Below are positions 1 through 5,705 of a stretch of 7,687 nucleotides of DNA, in pieces. The notes beneath the pieces were generated by a model. The model was not told the origin of the DNA. It did not search any database and was given only the letters and a program-made list of their open reading frames with translations. Source of the stretch: Thermoplasmata archaeon (GTDB taxonomy: Archaea; Thermoplasmatota; Thermoplasmata; SG8-5; JAGLSY01); contig JAGLSY010000213.1 of NCBI GenBank assembly GCA_023135545.1, positions 1-7,687 of the forward strand, written 5' to 3'. The stretch's first letter is position 1, and each line of letters begins with the position of its first letter. The translations under genes were made by a program, and so were the position numbers.

Positions 1-880
1 TGGCAACCATATGGTCAACGGTCTCTTCGGCTGCCTGCGCCCCGGAACCCATCATGATTATGATACGCTCAGCGTCTGACGCACCGACATAATCAAATAA
101 TTCATACTTGCGACCGGTGAGTTCGAAGACCTTCTTCATCTCCTGTTCGACGATGTTCGGAACTGCCATGTAATACTTATTGGCAGCCTCGTTGACCTGG
201 AAGTAAATATCCGGGTTCTGCGCCGTTCCCCTGAGATGCGGGTGCTCTGGATTGAGGGCTCTGTCCCTGTGCTTCTTGATTGCATTCCAATCCACCAAGG
301 GCTTGATGGCCTCGTAGTCTATGACATCTATTTTTTGTATCTCATGTGATGTGCGGAAGCCGTCAAAGAAGTGAATGAAGGGTATCGAGGCCCTCAATGT
401 GGAAAGATGTGCCACTAAGGCCAGATCCATGCTTTCCTGAACCGAGCCGGAGCATATCTGGGCAAAGCCCGTCGCCCTTGCAGCCATGACATCTTGATGA
501 TCACCGAATATGGACAATGCCTGTCCGGCCACTGCACGTGCCGAAACATGGAAGACGGTCGGCATAAGCTCTCCAGCGATCTTGTACATGTTGGGGATCA
601 TCAAAAGCAATCCCTGGGATGCTGTGAAGGTGGTGGTGAATGCACCGGTAGCCAGTGCACCGTGAATGGCACCGGCGGCCCCGCCTTCGGACTGCATCTC
701 CGCAACCTTCAAAACCTGATCGAAAATGTTCTTTCTACCATGCGCGGCCCAGGTATCGGCAACCTCTCCCATGGCAGAGGATGGCGTTATCGGGTATATT
801 GCTGCAACATCAGAGAAGGCGTAGCCGATATGGGTGGCCGCCGTGTTCCCGTCTATTGATTTCATATTACCTTTTGACAT
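1..880 (-). CDS. nifJ: Pyruvate:ferredoxin (flavodoxin) oxidoreductase, fused NifJ type, N-terminal part (truncated by window)
   Basis: This enzyme oxidises pyruvate with CoA to acetyl-CoA and CO2, passing electrons to ferredoxin or flavodoxin in the cytoplasm. I translated 293 codons by eye with no internal stop; the rest lies left of the window. The start of domain I shows YPITPSS at residues 29-35, SEGGAAGAIHGA at 64-75 and SARAVAGQALSIFGDHQD at 113-130. FFDGFRTSHE (171-180) and HPHLRGTAQNPDIYFQ (213-228) are typical of the single-chain enzymes of about 1,170-1,230 residues; the alpha subunit of four-subunit archaeal POR is shorter and lacks the latter. The visible part covers domain I, the linker and the start of domain II. 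The ATG at 880-878 is chosen because GAGGT lies 6 nt upstream; a second in-frame ATG at 865-863 is less likely. The gene is divergent from sepF. The family call is very secure; the TPP and Fe-S domains cannot be seen. Confidence 0.95.
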   Translation of the reverse strand, partial: MSKGNMKSIDGNTAATHIGYAFSDVAAIYPITPSSAMGEVADTWAAHGRKNIFDQVLKVAEMQSEGGAAGAIHGALATGAFTTTFTASQGLLLMIPNMYKIAGELMPTVFHVSARAVAGQALSIFGDHQDVMAARATGFAQICSGSVQESMDLALVAHLSTLRASIPFIHFFDGFRTSHEIQKIDVIDYEAIKPLVDWNAIKKHRDRALNPEHPHLRGTAQNPDIYFQVNEAANKYYMAVPNIVEQEMKKVFELTGRKYELFDYVGASDAERIIIMMGSGAQAAEETVDHMVA

Positions 881-962
881 ACTATTACCTCATCAACTTC
901 ATTTTCATGTCGGGCCGAAGGTCTGACATGTTTCCAAGTCGGTTGGACGGTGAGCGGTAATA

Positions 963-1005
963 ATTTCCCCTCTATAATGTTATTGTATATATGCGCGGGG
1001 GAAAT
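963..1005. repeat. Inverted repeat flanking the candidate nifJ promoter (possible operator)
   Basis: ATTTCCCC at 963-970 and GGGGAAAT at 998-1005 are exact reverse complements separated by 27 bp. The TATA-like ATATATAC lies between them. The half-sites are about 35 bp apart centre to centre, which could suit a dimeric or looping regulator. Nothing else in the window resembles the half-site, so a role is inference. Confidence 0.4.
985..992 (-). promoter_or_regulatory. Candidate TATA box for the nifJ-type gene
   Basis: On the minus strand the sequence reads ATATATAC here. It is the best TATA-like run upstream of the start at 880. Transcription would begin near 962, leaving a leader of about 80 nt. 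A second AT-rich run at 970-979 could serve instead. The box lies inside an inverted repeat that is listed separately. Confidence 0.35.
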
Positions 1006-1062
1006 ATGGCACAGATGATATCACAGACTATTTTTTACCCTTGGGGTTTTCAATCGCTACAT

Positions 1063-1075
1063 AAAATTTATAATA
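1063..1075 (+). promoter_or_regulatory. Candidate TATA box for sepF
   Basis: The run AAAATTTATAATA lies about 35-45 bp upstream of the sepF start, so transcription would begin near 1095. That leaves a very short leader containing AAGGT at 1101-1105. A second AT-rich run, GATATATC at 1083-1090, is too close to be the only TATA box unless the mRNA is leaderless. Confidence 0.4.
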
Positions 1076-1106
1076 CCTGAAAGATATATCAGGGCTGTTT
1101 AAGGTT

Positions 1107-1496
1107 GTGATTAATTTGCCATCGAATATCGGTAAGAAAGTTCATAGGAAGAGCCAAGACGGACATCCGAGAGAAGAACAGTACATTGACCTGGGGGCTA
1201 TGGGATACGAGGATGAGAGCCTCACGACTCATGCCGGCTCGACCATCAAGATTGCAGAGATATATCGCTATGAGGACCTGAAGAACCTGACAAAATTCCT
1301 GTACGAGGGCCACACCATTATAATCGATTATTCATCACTGGCCAACGACGACCTCGCCCTGAAAAGGATTACAGCCGAACTGAAGTCGATAGCTGAGGAC
1401 ACCAACGGGGATGTTGCGGGCATAGGCCACAATCTGCTTTTGGTTACATCCAACGGCATCAGGGTTGACAGGAACAAGATACGCGGTTCGTACTAA
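1107..1496 (+). CDS. sepF: SepF, archaeal cell-division protein (FtsZ membrane anchor)
   Basis: Archaeal SepF links FtsZ to the membrane at the division site and takes the place of FtsA. The product is about 129 residues. A basic, variable N-terminus comes first, then YIDLG at 26-30, which is typical of archaeal SepF. The SepF fold (DUF552) follows, from about TIKIAEIYRYEDLKNLTKFL (46-65) through HTIIIDYSS (69-77) and GHNLLLVTSNGIRVD (107-121). The start is uncertain. GTG at 1107 gives MINLPSN, but the AAGGT at 1101-1105 would sit only 1 nt before it. TTG at 1116 (MPSNIGKK) has that AAGGT 10 nt upstream and is at least as good. No strongly amphipathic membrane helix is obvious at the N-terminus. 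The neighbours give no functional link. The family call is secure. Confidence 0.9.
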   Translation: MINLPSNIGKKVHRKSQDGHPREEQYIDLGAMGYEDESLTTHAGSTIKIAEIYRYEDLKNLTKFLYEGHTIIIDYSSLANDDLALKRITAELKSIAEDTNGDVAGIGHNLLLVTSNGIRVDRNKIRGSY

Positions 1497-1497
1497 C

Positions 1498-1559
1498 TGC
1501 CAGACCTCATATATCAGTTTTAATACATCAGTCTGGCATATAGTACTCTTTATAGGCCA
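1498..1559. other. Overlapping alternative hairpins after sepF (possible terminator)
   Basis: TGCCAGAC (1498-1505) can pair perfectly with GTCTGGCA (1531-1538). TGGCATATA (1534-1542) can instead pair with TATAGGCCA (1551-1559), with one mismatch and an 8-nt loop. The two hairpins share 1534-1538 and so exclude each other. The first begins 2 nt after the sepF stop. No clear T-run follows, so termination is only one possible role. Confidence 0.4.
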
Positions 1560-1619
1560 TAAGCACCAACACGCAGCGTTAATTTCGCTGCGGTCATTTG
1601 ATTTATATCGCTGTGCTTA
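1560..1619. other. Nested inverted repeats between convergent genes
   Basis: CGCAGCG (1572-1578) and CGCTGCG (1586-1592) form a perfect 7-bp stem with a 7-nt loop. Outside it, TAAGCAC (1560-1566) and GTGCTTA (1613-1619) form a second 7-bp pairing that includes the stop codon of the metallophosphoesterase gene. It may act as an end-of-transcript structure for the minus-strand operon. Strand and role are not decided by the sequence. Confidence 0.4.
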
Positions 1620-2216
1620 CGGCGGTTTACTTTTTAAATCTAACAACTCCACAACCACTTCGTCCCCATATTCTATCAAGGCAGCGAAGCCATCCCTTGC
1701 CGGCCCTGGATTGACATAGATACGATCATCGGCTTCCACAACACCCCTTGCCTCATGGATGTGGCCTGATATGACAAGTTTTGGCTCCAGCCTTTTTATG
1801 GTGGCCAATATATCCCTATCCCCTACATGGTTGCCGCCGGCCGCATCGTTGTAGCCAAATGGTGGCTCGTGGGTGACCACAACATCCGCTCCGGTGATGC
1901 CAGACAGGTCCATGCCCTCATGGGGAAAAAGGATTCCCACCATCGTTATTTCCTCTATCTCCAGGGAGGTGTGCGCATCTATATCGGGATGCTCAAGCAC
2001 CGCCTTCACCATGTCAGGGGGGTCGCAGTTGCCGTCGACCAGCAAGATGGGTATCTTCGCCGTTTCCAGAAATCGCAGGGCCCAGTCAGTGGGGCCGAAA
2101 TGAGTTATGTCGCCCGAGATAGCCAGCACATCCGGCTTATGCTTATTCATGAAATGGTTCAGAACATTCACACCCATTTGAGAACCATGTATGTCTGTCA
2201 GGGCCAGTATCCTCAT
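1617..2216 (-). CDS. Calcineurin-like metallophosphoesterase (YfcE / MJ0936-like)
   Basis: This is a small cytoplasmic phosphoesterase of 199 residues with a two-metal centre. All motifs of the family are present in order: DIHG at 8-11, GD at 35-36, GNCD at 62-65, THEPP at 115-119 and GHIHE at 151-155, followed by NPGPARDG near the C-terminus. Family members hydrolyse phosphodiesters or phosphomonoesters, and the sequence does not show the natural substrate. It is the last gene of the aIF2-beta / presenilin-like unit. Its ATG lies 9 nt after the stop of the peptidase gene, and the ribosome site GAGGTGA overlaps that TGA, which points to coupled translation. A cyclic-nucleotide or RNA-end phosphodiesterase role is possible but not shown. 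Confidence 0.93.
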   Translation of the reverse strand: MRILALTDIHGSQMGVNVLNHFMNKHKPDVLAISGDITHFGPTDWALRFLETAKIPILLVDGNCDPPDMVKAVLEHPDIDAHTSLEIEEITMVGILFPHEGMDLSGITGADVVVTHEPPFGYNDAAGGNHVGDRDILATIKRLEPKLVISGHIHEARGVVEADDRIYVNPGPARDGFAALIEYGDEVVVELLDLKSKPP

Positions 2217-2225
2217 GGACTCACC

Positions 2226-3176
2226 TCACATTGTGAAAAACAGATAGGCTGCTGCAAAACCGAGTATGGCACCCGTGTTCAGAAGCGGTAGCCCGGCCTG
2301 TGGTCTGCCCTTCATGACGAACTTCATGAGGACAATAAAGCCGATAAGACCTCCTACAATCGTTGCCAGCGCGACCATGGAGCTCTCGAATGTCGGCCCG
2401 CCCGCGGAAAAGAAGGTGTATGCCGAGACAGCCAGACAGCCAGGGATGATTATGTCGCCCAGGCCCATGAACATGGCTTCGATTTTCTTTTTCTTCTTCA
2501 GCGAGGTCTTTATCCCTTTCTGCTTTCTGAAGGAGTAATTCTTTACCTTTGGCACGACCAGCAAAACCGGCAGATGCTGTTCCGTCACCACGTCGGCCAG
2601 TGCGATCATGTGCTTGGTCTTGTAAACCGCGATGGCATCGTATATGGCCAGCCCGATGAGCAGTATGAGAATCGGGAAGATGCCCAGGGATATGCCGAGA
2701 ATGGCCGTCACCCCGGCTCCAATGATGATGCCCAGGGTGTTGACAATGTACCATTCGGGATATTTATATAAGACATAGGTCAATAAAATTGCCGTGAAGA
2801 GAGCGGCCAGGTTTATCAGGTTGATAATCATTCCCTGGGAATCGACTGGCGGTGGATTTCCACCCATGTACCAGAACACATAGAAGTAAGGCAGCAGAAT
2901 GACCGAGTAAAGGGCCAGGCACGATGCGAAGAGTATGAGCATCTGGATGAAGTTTTTCTTTCCGGCCTTGAGCAGAAGTAGAATAACTCCGGTGAAGGCC
3001 AGTATCAGAATCATGTACATGATAGGGTTGAGCGGGTCCTCGGGGTCTTCAAATGCCTGGTAGCCTGCCTCGTACATATATGATGATATGAAAATGGCCA
3101 GTGCCTGTGTGAACACGAAAATAAACGCCATTCCCAGGATGGAATACAATTCGCCTTTGGATAATCCCATGACCAT
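2226..3176 (-). CDS. Presenilin-like intramembrane aspartyl protease (family A22, archaeal PSH type)
   Basis: This polytopic membrane protein of about 316 residues is probably an intramembrane peptidase related to presenilin and signal peptide peptidase. Numbered from the ATG at 3176, the two catalytic aspartates are in IYDAIAVY (Y179-D180) and MGLGD (GLGD at 238-241). The third motif, PAL in presenilin, appears as QAGLPLLN (from 293); I believe this variant occurs in archaeal homologues, but this was not checked. About nine hydrophobic segments are visible. A basic, lysine-rich loop (about 210-232) lies between the two catalytic segments, where presenilin has its large cytosolic loop. The start is ambiguous. 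GTG 3179, ATG 3176 and ATG 3170 are all in frame; ATG 3176 overlaps the upstream stop as TGATG and is preferred. The gene follows aIF2-beta and precedes the metallophosphoesterase. Its substrates are unknown. Confidence 0.92.
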   Translation of the reverse strand: MVMGLSKGELYSILGMAFIFVFTQALAIFISSYMYEAGYQAFEDPEDPLNPIMYMILILAFTGVILLLLKAGKKNFIQMLILFASCLALYSVILLPYFYVFWYMGGNPPPVDSQGMIINLINLAALFTAILLTYVLYKYPEWYIVNTLGIIIGAGVTAILGISLGIFPILILLIGLAIYDAIAVYKTKHMIALADVVTEQHLPVLLVVPKVKNYSFRKQKGIKTSLKKKKKIEAMFMGLGDIIIPGCLAVSAYTFFSAGGPTFESSMVALATIVGGLIGFIVLMKFVMKGRPQAGLPLLNTGAILGFAAAYLFFTM

Positions 3177-3799
3177 CACTCATTATGTATGGTAGCAAAG
3201 GCCATCTTTCCCATGACCTTTGTTATTTTGATCTTGACGACCGAGCCCTTCGCAGTTCCGGGAATATAGATGATGTAATCCTCGATCTTGGCTATGCCGT
3301 CCCCCTTCTTGCCAACGTCCTGTATCATGACCTCGTAGACCTTGTTCGCCTCCACCGCTTTCACTGCCTGCTGGGAGGTGGTGCTCTTCCTGACGCCGAT
3401 GGGCCTTCTGGCACCGCATGCCTCACACTCCAGAACATCAGTCCTGCCCTCCTTCACGATGTGGGTATCCGGCCTCTTGCATTCGGAGCAGATAACGAAG
3501 GAGTTGACATAGGTCTTCAATCGAGAATCTACCTGTTGAGGGATAAGCCGGCTCTTGAAGACAGCCCTCCGACCCTCGATTATGCCGGGTGTTCCCAGCT
3601 CCCTCTGGAAGTAGGCCAGCAAATCTCCTGGCTCCCGCCTTATCGCCTCTGCGATATCGGCAAAATTCCTGAACACCGTGCTCTTTCCCTCAACGAAAAG
3701 GTCGATTTCAGGGACCTTGAATCTATCCTCCTTGGCTATGCCCTTCGGCAGTTTTTCCTTGGCGGACTTCAAAAGTTCCGAGTAGTCGTAATCTGTCAT
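3176..3799 (-). CDS. eif2b: Translation initiation factor aIF2 subunit beta with C-terminal TRAM domain
   Basis: aIF2-beta is part of the heterotrimer that brings initiator Met-tRNA to the small ribosomal subunit. The protein is 207 residues. An N-terminal helix (YDYSELLKSAKEKLP, 4-18) binds the gamma subunit in the family. The alpha-beta core spans about 30-95, with FVEGKSTVFRNF at 35-46. The zinc ribbon has C104, C107, C125 and C128. From about 152 a TRAM-like RNA-binding domain is fused on, with VGKKGDGIAKIEDYIIYIPG (162-181) and VVKIKITKV (187-195); plain aIF2-beta proteins end near residue 140. The frame stays open to 3856, but the ATG at 3799 is preferred. It starts at the conserved N-terminus, and a TATA box 27-35 nt upstream implies an almost leaderless mRNA. 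It is the first gene of the unit and overlaps the protease gene by one base. Confidence 0.95.
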   Translation of the reverse strand: MTDYDYSELLKSAKEKLPKGIAKEDRFKVPEIDLFVEGKSTVFRNFADIAEAIRREPGDLLAYFQRELGTPGIIEGRRAVFKSRLIPQQVDSRLKTYVNSFVICSECKRPDTHIVKEGRTDVLECEACGARRPIGVRKSTTSQQAVKAVEANKVYEVMIQDVGKKGDGIAKIEDYIIYIPGTAKGSVVKIKITKVMGKMAFATIHNE

Positions 3800-3827
3800 G
3801 CGGCCCCGAATAATCTGGCATTGGATA

Positions 3828-3844
3828 AATAAACTTCGGTTGAA
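3828..3844 (-). promoter_or_regulatory. Proximal promoter of aIF2-beta, copy 1 of a 17-bp direct repeat
   Basis: On the minus strand the order CCGAAG then TTTATT looks like a BRE followed by a TATA box. Its centre is about 32 nt upstream of the ATG at 3799, so transcription would start only a few bases before it, giving a nearly leaderless mRNA. The same 17 bp recur exactly at 3959-3975. Confidence 0.6.
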
Positions 3845-3879
3845 AACGCTTAGCATCGTTTAATTATCCAACTCAGGGG

Positions 3880-3946
3880 GCCATAGTCCCAACCGCGCAG
3901 AGTTGAGACTCTGCGAATATTCGCTAGCAATTGATGGGACCACGGC
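3880..3946 (-). ncRNA. Candidate structured RNA or 5' leader element upstream of aIF2-beta
   Basis: Read on the minus strand, GCCGTGGTCCCA (3946-3935) pairs with TGGGACTATGGC (3891-3880) over 12 continuous base pairs, two of them G-U. On the plus strand those two positions would be A-C mismatches, so pairing favours minus-strand RNA. Inside lies a perfect 8-bp hairpin, CGCAGAGT with ACTCTGCG, and a CTCA loop (3915-3896). A 12-bp palindrome GCGAATATTCGC (3913-3924) competes with it. The 5' side of the internal loop is 19 nt and the 3' side 4 nt. It fits no tRNA cloverleaf, and I recognise no known riboswitch. A promoter-like repeat lies at 3959-3975, but standard spacing would start transcription near 3935, inside the 5' strand. 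The full helix would therefore need a start further upstream or rtcB read-through. Confidence 0.45.
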
Positions 3947-3958
3947 AACCATTTACCT

Positions 3959-3975
3959 AATAAACTTCGGTTGAA
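3959..3975 (-). promoter_or_regulatory. Distal promoter-like element, copy 2 of the 17-bp direct repeat
   Basis: AATAAACTTCGGTTGAA (plus-strand reading) is identical to 3828-3844. On the minus strand it gives the same BRE/TATA-like order and would start transcription near 3935, inside the structured element and towards aIF2-beta. It may be a second promoter for the operon, or one end of a small duplicated or inserted segment. Confidence 0.45.
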
Positions 3976-3990
3976 TTTCATCATATGAAA
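3976..3990. other. Short hairpin after rtcB
   Basis: TTTCAT (3976-3981) and ATGAAA (3985-3990) form a 6-bp stem with a 3-nt loop, about 50 nt beyond the rtcB stop. It is AT-rich and weak and may be chance. I see no other clear rtcB terminator in 3991-4037, apart from T-rich stretches on the minus strand. Confidence 0.2.
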
Positions 3991-4037
3991 CTGCATGGCT
4001 CGATATATTTAGAATAATAGATGAGGGTCAGATAGTT

Positions 4038-5492
4038 TCATCCCTTCATAACGCCGATCGGAACCATCTTGGCCACTATCTTGGATATGCCGGCGCCGCT
4101 CGTCACGCCCACCACATCGTCAACCGCCTTGTATGCTCCGGGGGCCTCCTCGGTAAGCACCTGGCCGCTGGCCGCCCTTACATAGATGCCATCCTTGGCC
4201 ATCTCTGATTTTATCTGGTCGGGCCTGAATGTTCTTATCGCCTGCTTCCTGGACATCATCCGGCCTGCACCGTGGCAGGTTGAGCCAAAGGTCTCGTCCA
4301 TGGCCCTCTGCGTTCCGGCAAGAACATAGCTGGATGTCCCCATCGTACCGGGTATCAGAACCGGCTGGCCGAAATCACGGTATGCCTGAGGTACTTCCAT
4401 CTGGCCGGGGCCAAAGGAGCGGGTAGCCCCCTTCCTGTGCACCATGACCTTCCGCCTCTTCCCATCCACCATGTGCTCCTCCTTCTTGGCGATGTTGTGG
4501 CACACGTCATAGACCAGTTTCATGTCCATGTCCTCGGCACTCCGACCCAGCACATTCTCGAATGACTCCCTCACCCAGTGCAATATCATCTGACGGTTTG
4601 CCCAGGCATAGTTTGCCCCGCAGGCCATCGCCTTGTAGTAATTATCGGAAATCTTCGAAGAATTGGGAGCGCATGCCAGCTGCCTGTCGGGAAGCCTTAT
4701 GTCAAACTGCCGAATCGCACCCTCCATCTCTCTGAGATAATCGGTGGCTATCTGGTGTCCAGCACCCCTGGAGCCTGTATGTATCATCACCATTATCTGG
4801 CCCTCGGATTCGATGCCGTAATTTTTCGCGGCCTCCGCGTCAAAGATCTTGTCAACCTTTTGTATCTCGAGAAAGTGATTACCGGCACCCAGACTTCCGA
4901 GTTGAGGGGCCCCCCTCTTCTTGGCCTTGTCGCTGACCTTGGAGGAATCGGCATCCTTCATCCGCCCATTTTCCTCGGTAAATTCCAGATCAGAATCCCA
5001 GCCGTAGCCTGCCTTGACGGCCCACTCGGCGCCGTTATCCAGCACGTCGGAAAGCTCGTTGTGGCTCAGCCTTATTTTACCCTTGGAGCCCAGGCCGGAT
5101 GGCACGTTGTTGAAAATATTGTCGATAAGGTCCCTGGTTCTCGGCTTAACTTCATCCTGGTGCATGTTGGTGCGCACCAGCCTGACGCCGCAGTTGATGT
5201 CGAAACCAACCCCTCCGGGCGATATTACGCCCTCAGTCATGTCTGTGGCGGCAACCCCGCCGATGGGAAAACCATAGCCCCAATGAATGTCTGGCATGGC
5301 CAGTGATTTTCCAACTATGCCTGGCAGATGAGCCACATTGGCAACTTGCTCGGGCGCGTTGTCCTGCTTGACAAGTTCTATAAGATTGGAATCCGCGTAT
5401 ATGACACCCGAGGTATTCATGCCCTGCTTGTATCCACTGGGTATCTCGTATCTGAAATCGTCTATCTTCTTTAATTGGCCTTGCCATTGCAT
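4038..5492 (-). CDS. rtcB: RNA-splicing ligase RtcB
   Basis: RtcB joins RNA 2',3'-cyclic phosphate or 3'-phosphate ends to 5'-OH ends using GTP and Mn2+. In archaea it seals tRNA exons after intron removal and can circularise RNAs. The protein is 484 residues, the usual length. Metal and catalytic motifs are intact: GFDINCGVR with D98 and C101, GNHFLE with H206, IHTGSRG with H238, CHNIAK with H332, and TCHGAGR with H407, the histidine expected to be guanylylated. No intein is present. The frame opens at 5561, but the first 23 codons would cover a TATA box and encode an unrelated hydrophobic stretch. The ATG at 5492 begins the conserved N-terminus and has AGGTG about 10 nt upstream. It appears monocistronic, between the repeat at 5560-5705 and the structured element at 3880-3946. 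Confidence 0.97.
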   Translation of the reverse strand: MQWQGQLKKIDDFRYEIPSGYKQGMNTSGVIYADSNLIELVKQDNAPEQVANVAHLPGIVGKSLAMPDIHWGYGFPIGGVAATDMTEGVISPGGVGFDINCGVRLVRTNMHQDEVKPRTRDLIDNIFNNVPSGLGSKGKIRLSHNELSDVLDNGAEWAVKAGYGWDSDLEFTEENGRMKDADSSKVSDKAKKRGAPQLGSLGAGNHFLEIQKVDKIFDAEAAKNYGIESEGQIMVMIHTGSRGAGHQIATDYLREMEGAIRQFDIRLPDRQLACAPNSSKISDNYYKAMACGANYAWANRQMILHWVRESFENVLGRSAEDMDMKLVYDVCHNIAKKEEHMVDGKRRKVMVHRKGATRSFGPGQMEVPQAYRDFGQPVLIPGTMGTSSYVLAGTQRAMDETFGSTCHGAGRMMSRKQAIRTFRPDQIKSEMAKDGIYVRAASGQVLTEEAPGAYKAVDDVVGVTSGAGISKIVAKMVPIGVMKG

Positions 5493-5540
5493 ATTTAACA
5501 CGCACCTGATTGGATATACAGATAACCACACTACTGGGTA

Positions 5541-5557
5541 ATATATAAAAATCTTTG
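5541..5557 (-). promoter_or_regulatory. rtcB promoter (BRE plus TATA)
   Basis: On the minus strand GCAAAGA is followed by TTTTATATAT, a good archaeal BRE-TATA pair. Transcription would begin near 5519 and give a leader of about 26 nt with an AGGTG ribosome site. A weaker TATA, TGTATATCC at 5512-5520, lies closer to the start. Confidence 0.6.
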
Positions 5558-5559
5558 CC

Positions 5560-5705
5560 ATAAATGGATGAGTTCATGGAGTTCGTGCTGTTGAGTTATG
5601 TACCCTTGAGTTCATGGAGTTTGTAGAGTTCGTTTTTACCTCCCAGATATCAACACAACTCCAAAAACTCTATAAACTCCCTAACTCAATAAACTCATTA
5701 AACCC
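5560..5705. repeat. Intergenic repeat, copy A (9-bp units in inverted arms around a conserved core)
   Basis: The left arm is a run of units such as GAGTTCATG, GAGTTCGTG and GAGTTTGTA. The right arm is the opposite, with units such as ATAAACTCT and AATAAACTC. GAGTTTGTAGAGTT (5617-5630) can pair with AACTCTATAAACTC over 14 positions, one of them G-U. The core at 5635-5679 begins with TTTACCTCCCAGATATCA and matches copy B at 43 of 45 bases. The copy fills the gap between hexuloisomerase and rtcB and overlaps the hexuloisomerase stop codon (5698-5700). The open reading frames it creates are repeat artefacts. Confidence 0.75.

Noticed and set aside
3185..3832. A 215-codon open frame on the plus strand
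   Set aside because: It is the complement of aIF2-beta, which has clear motifs, and its own product resembles no family.
3880..3946. tRNA gene, possibly with an intron
   Set aside because: There is no T-arm GGTTCRANYCC sequence, no 7-nt anticodon loop and no D-arm. The hairpin loop is 4 nt and the outer helix is 12 bp.
4578..5306. A 242-codon open frame on the plus strand
   Set aside because: It lies entirely antisense to rtcB. Long antisense frames are common opposite conserved genes of this composition.
5493..5561. Hydrophobic N-terminal extension of RtcB resembling a membrane anchor
   Set aside because: It covers the BRE/TATA promoter, and the conserved RtcB N-terminus begins at the ATG at 5492.
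5560..5705. CRISPR array or leader
   Set aside because: The repeated units are only about 9 bp and tandem, with no spacers of regular length and no cas genes nearby.
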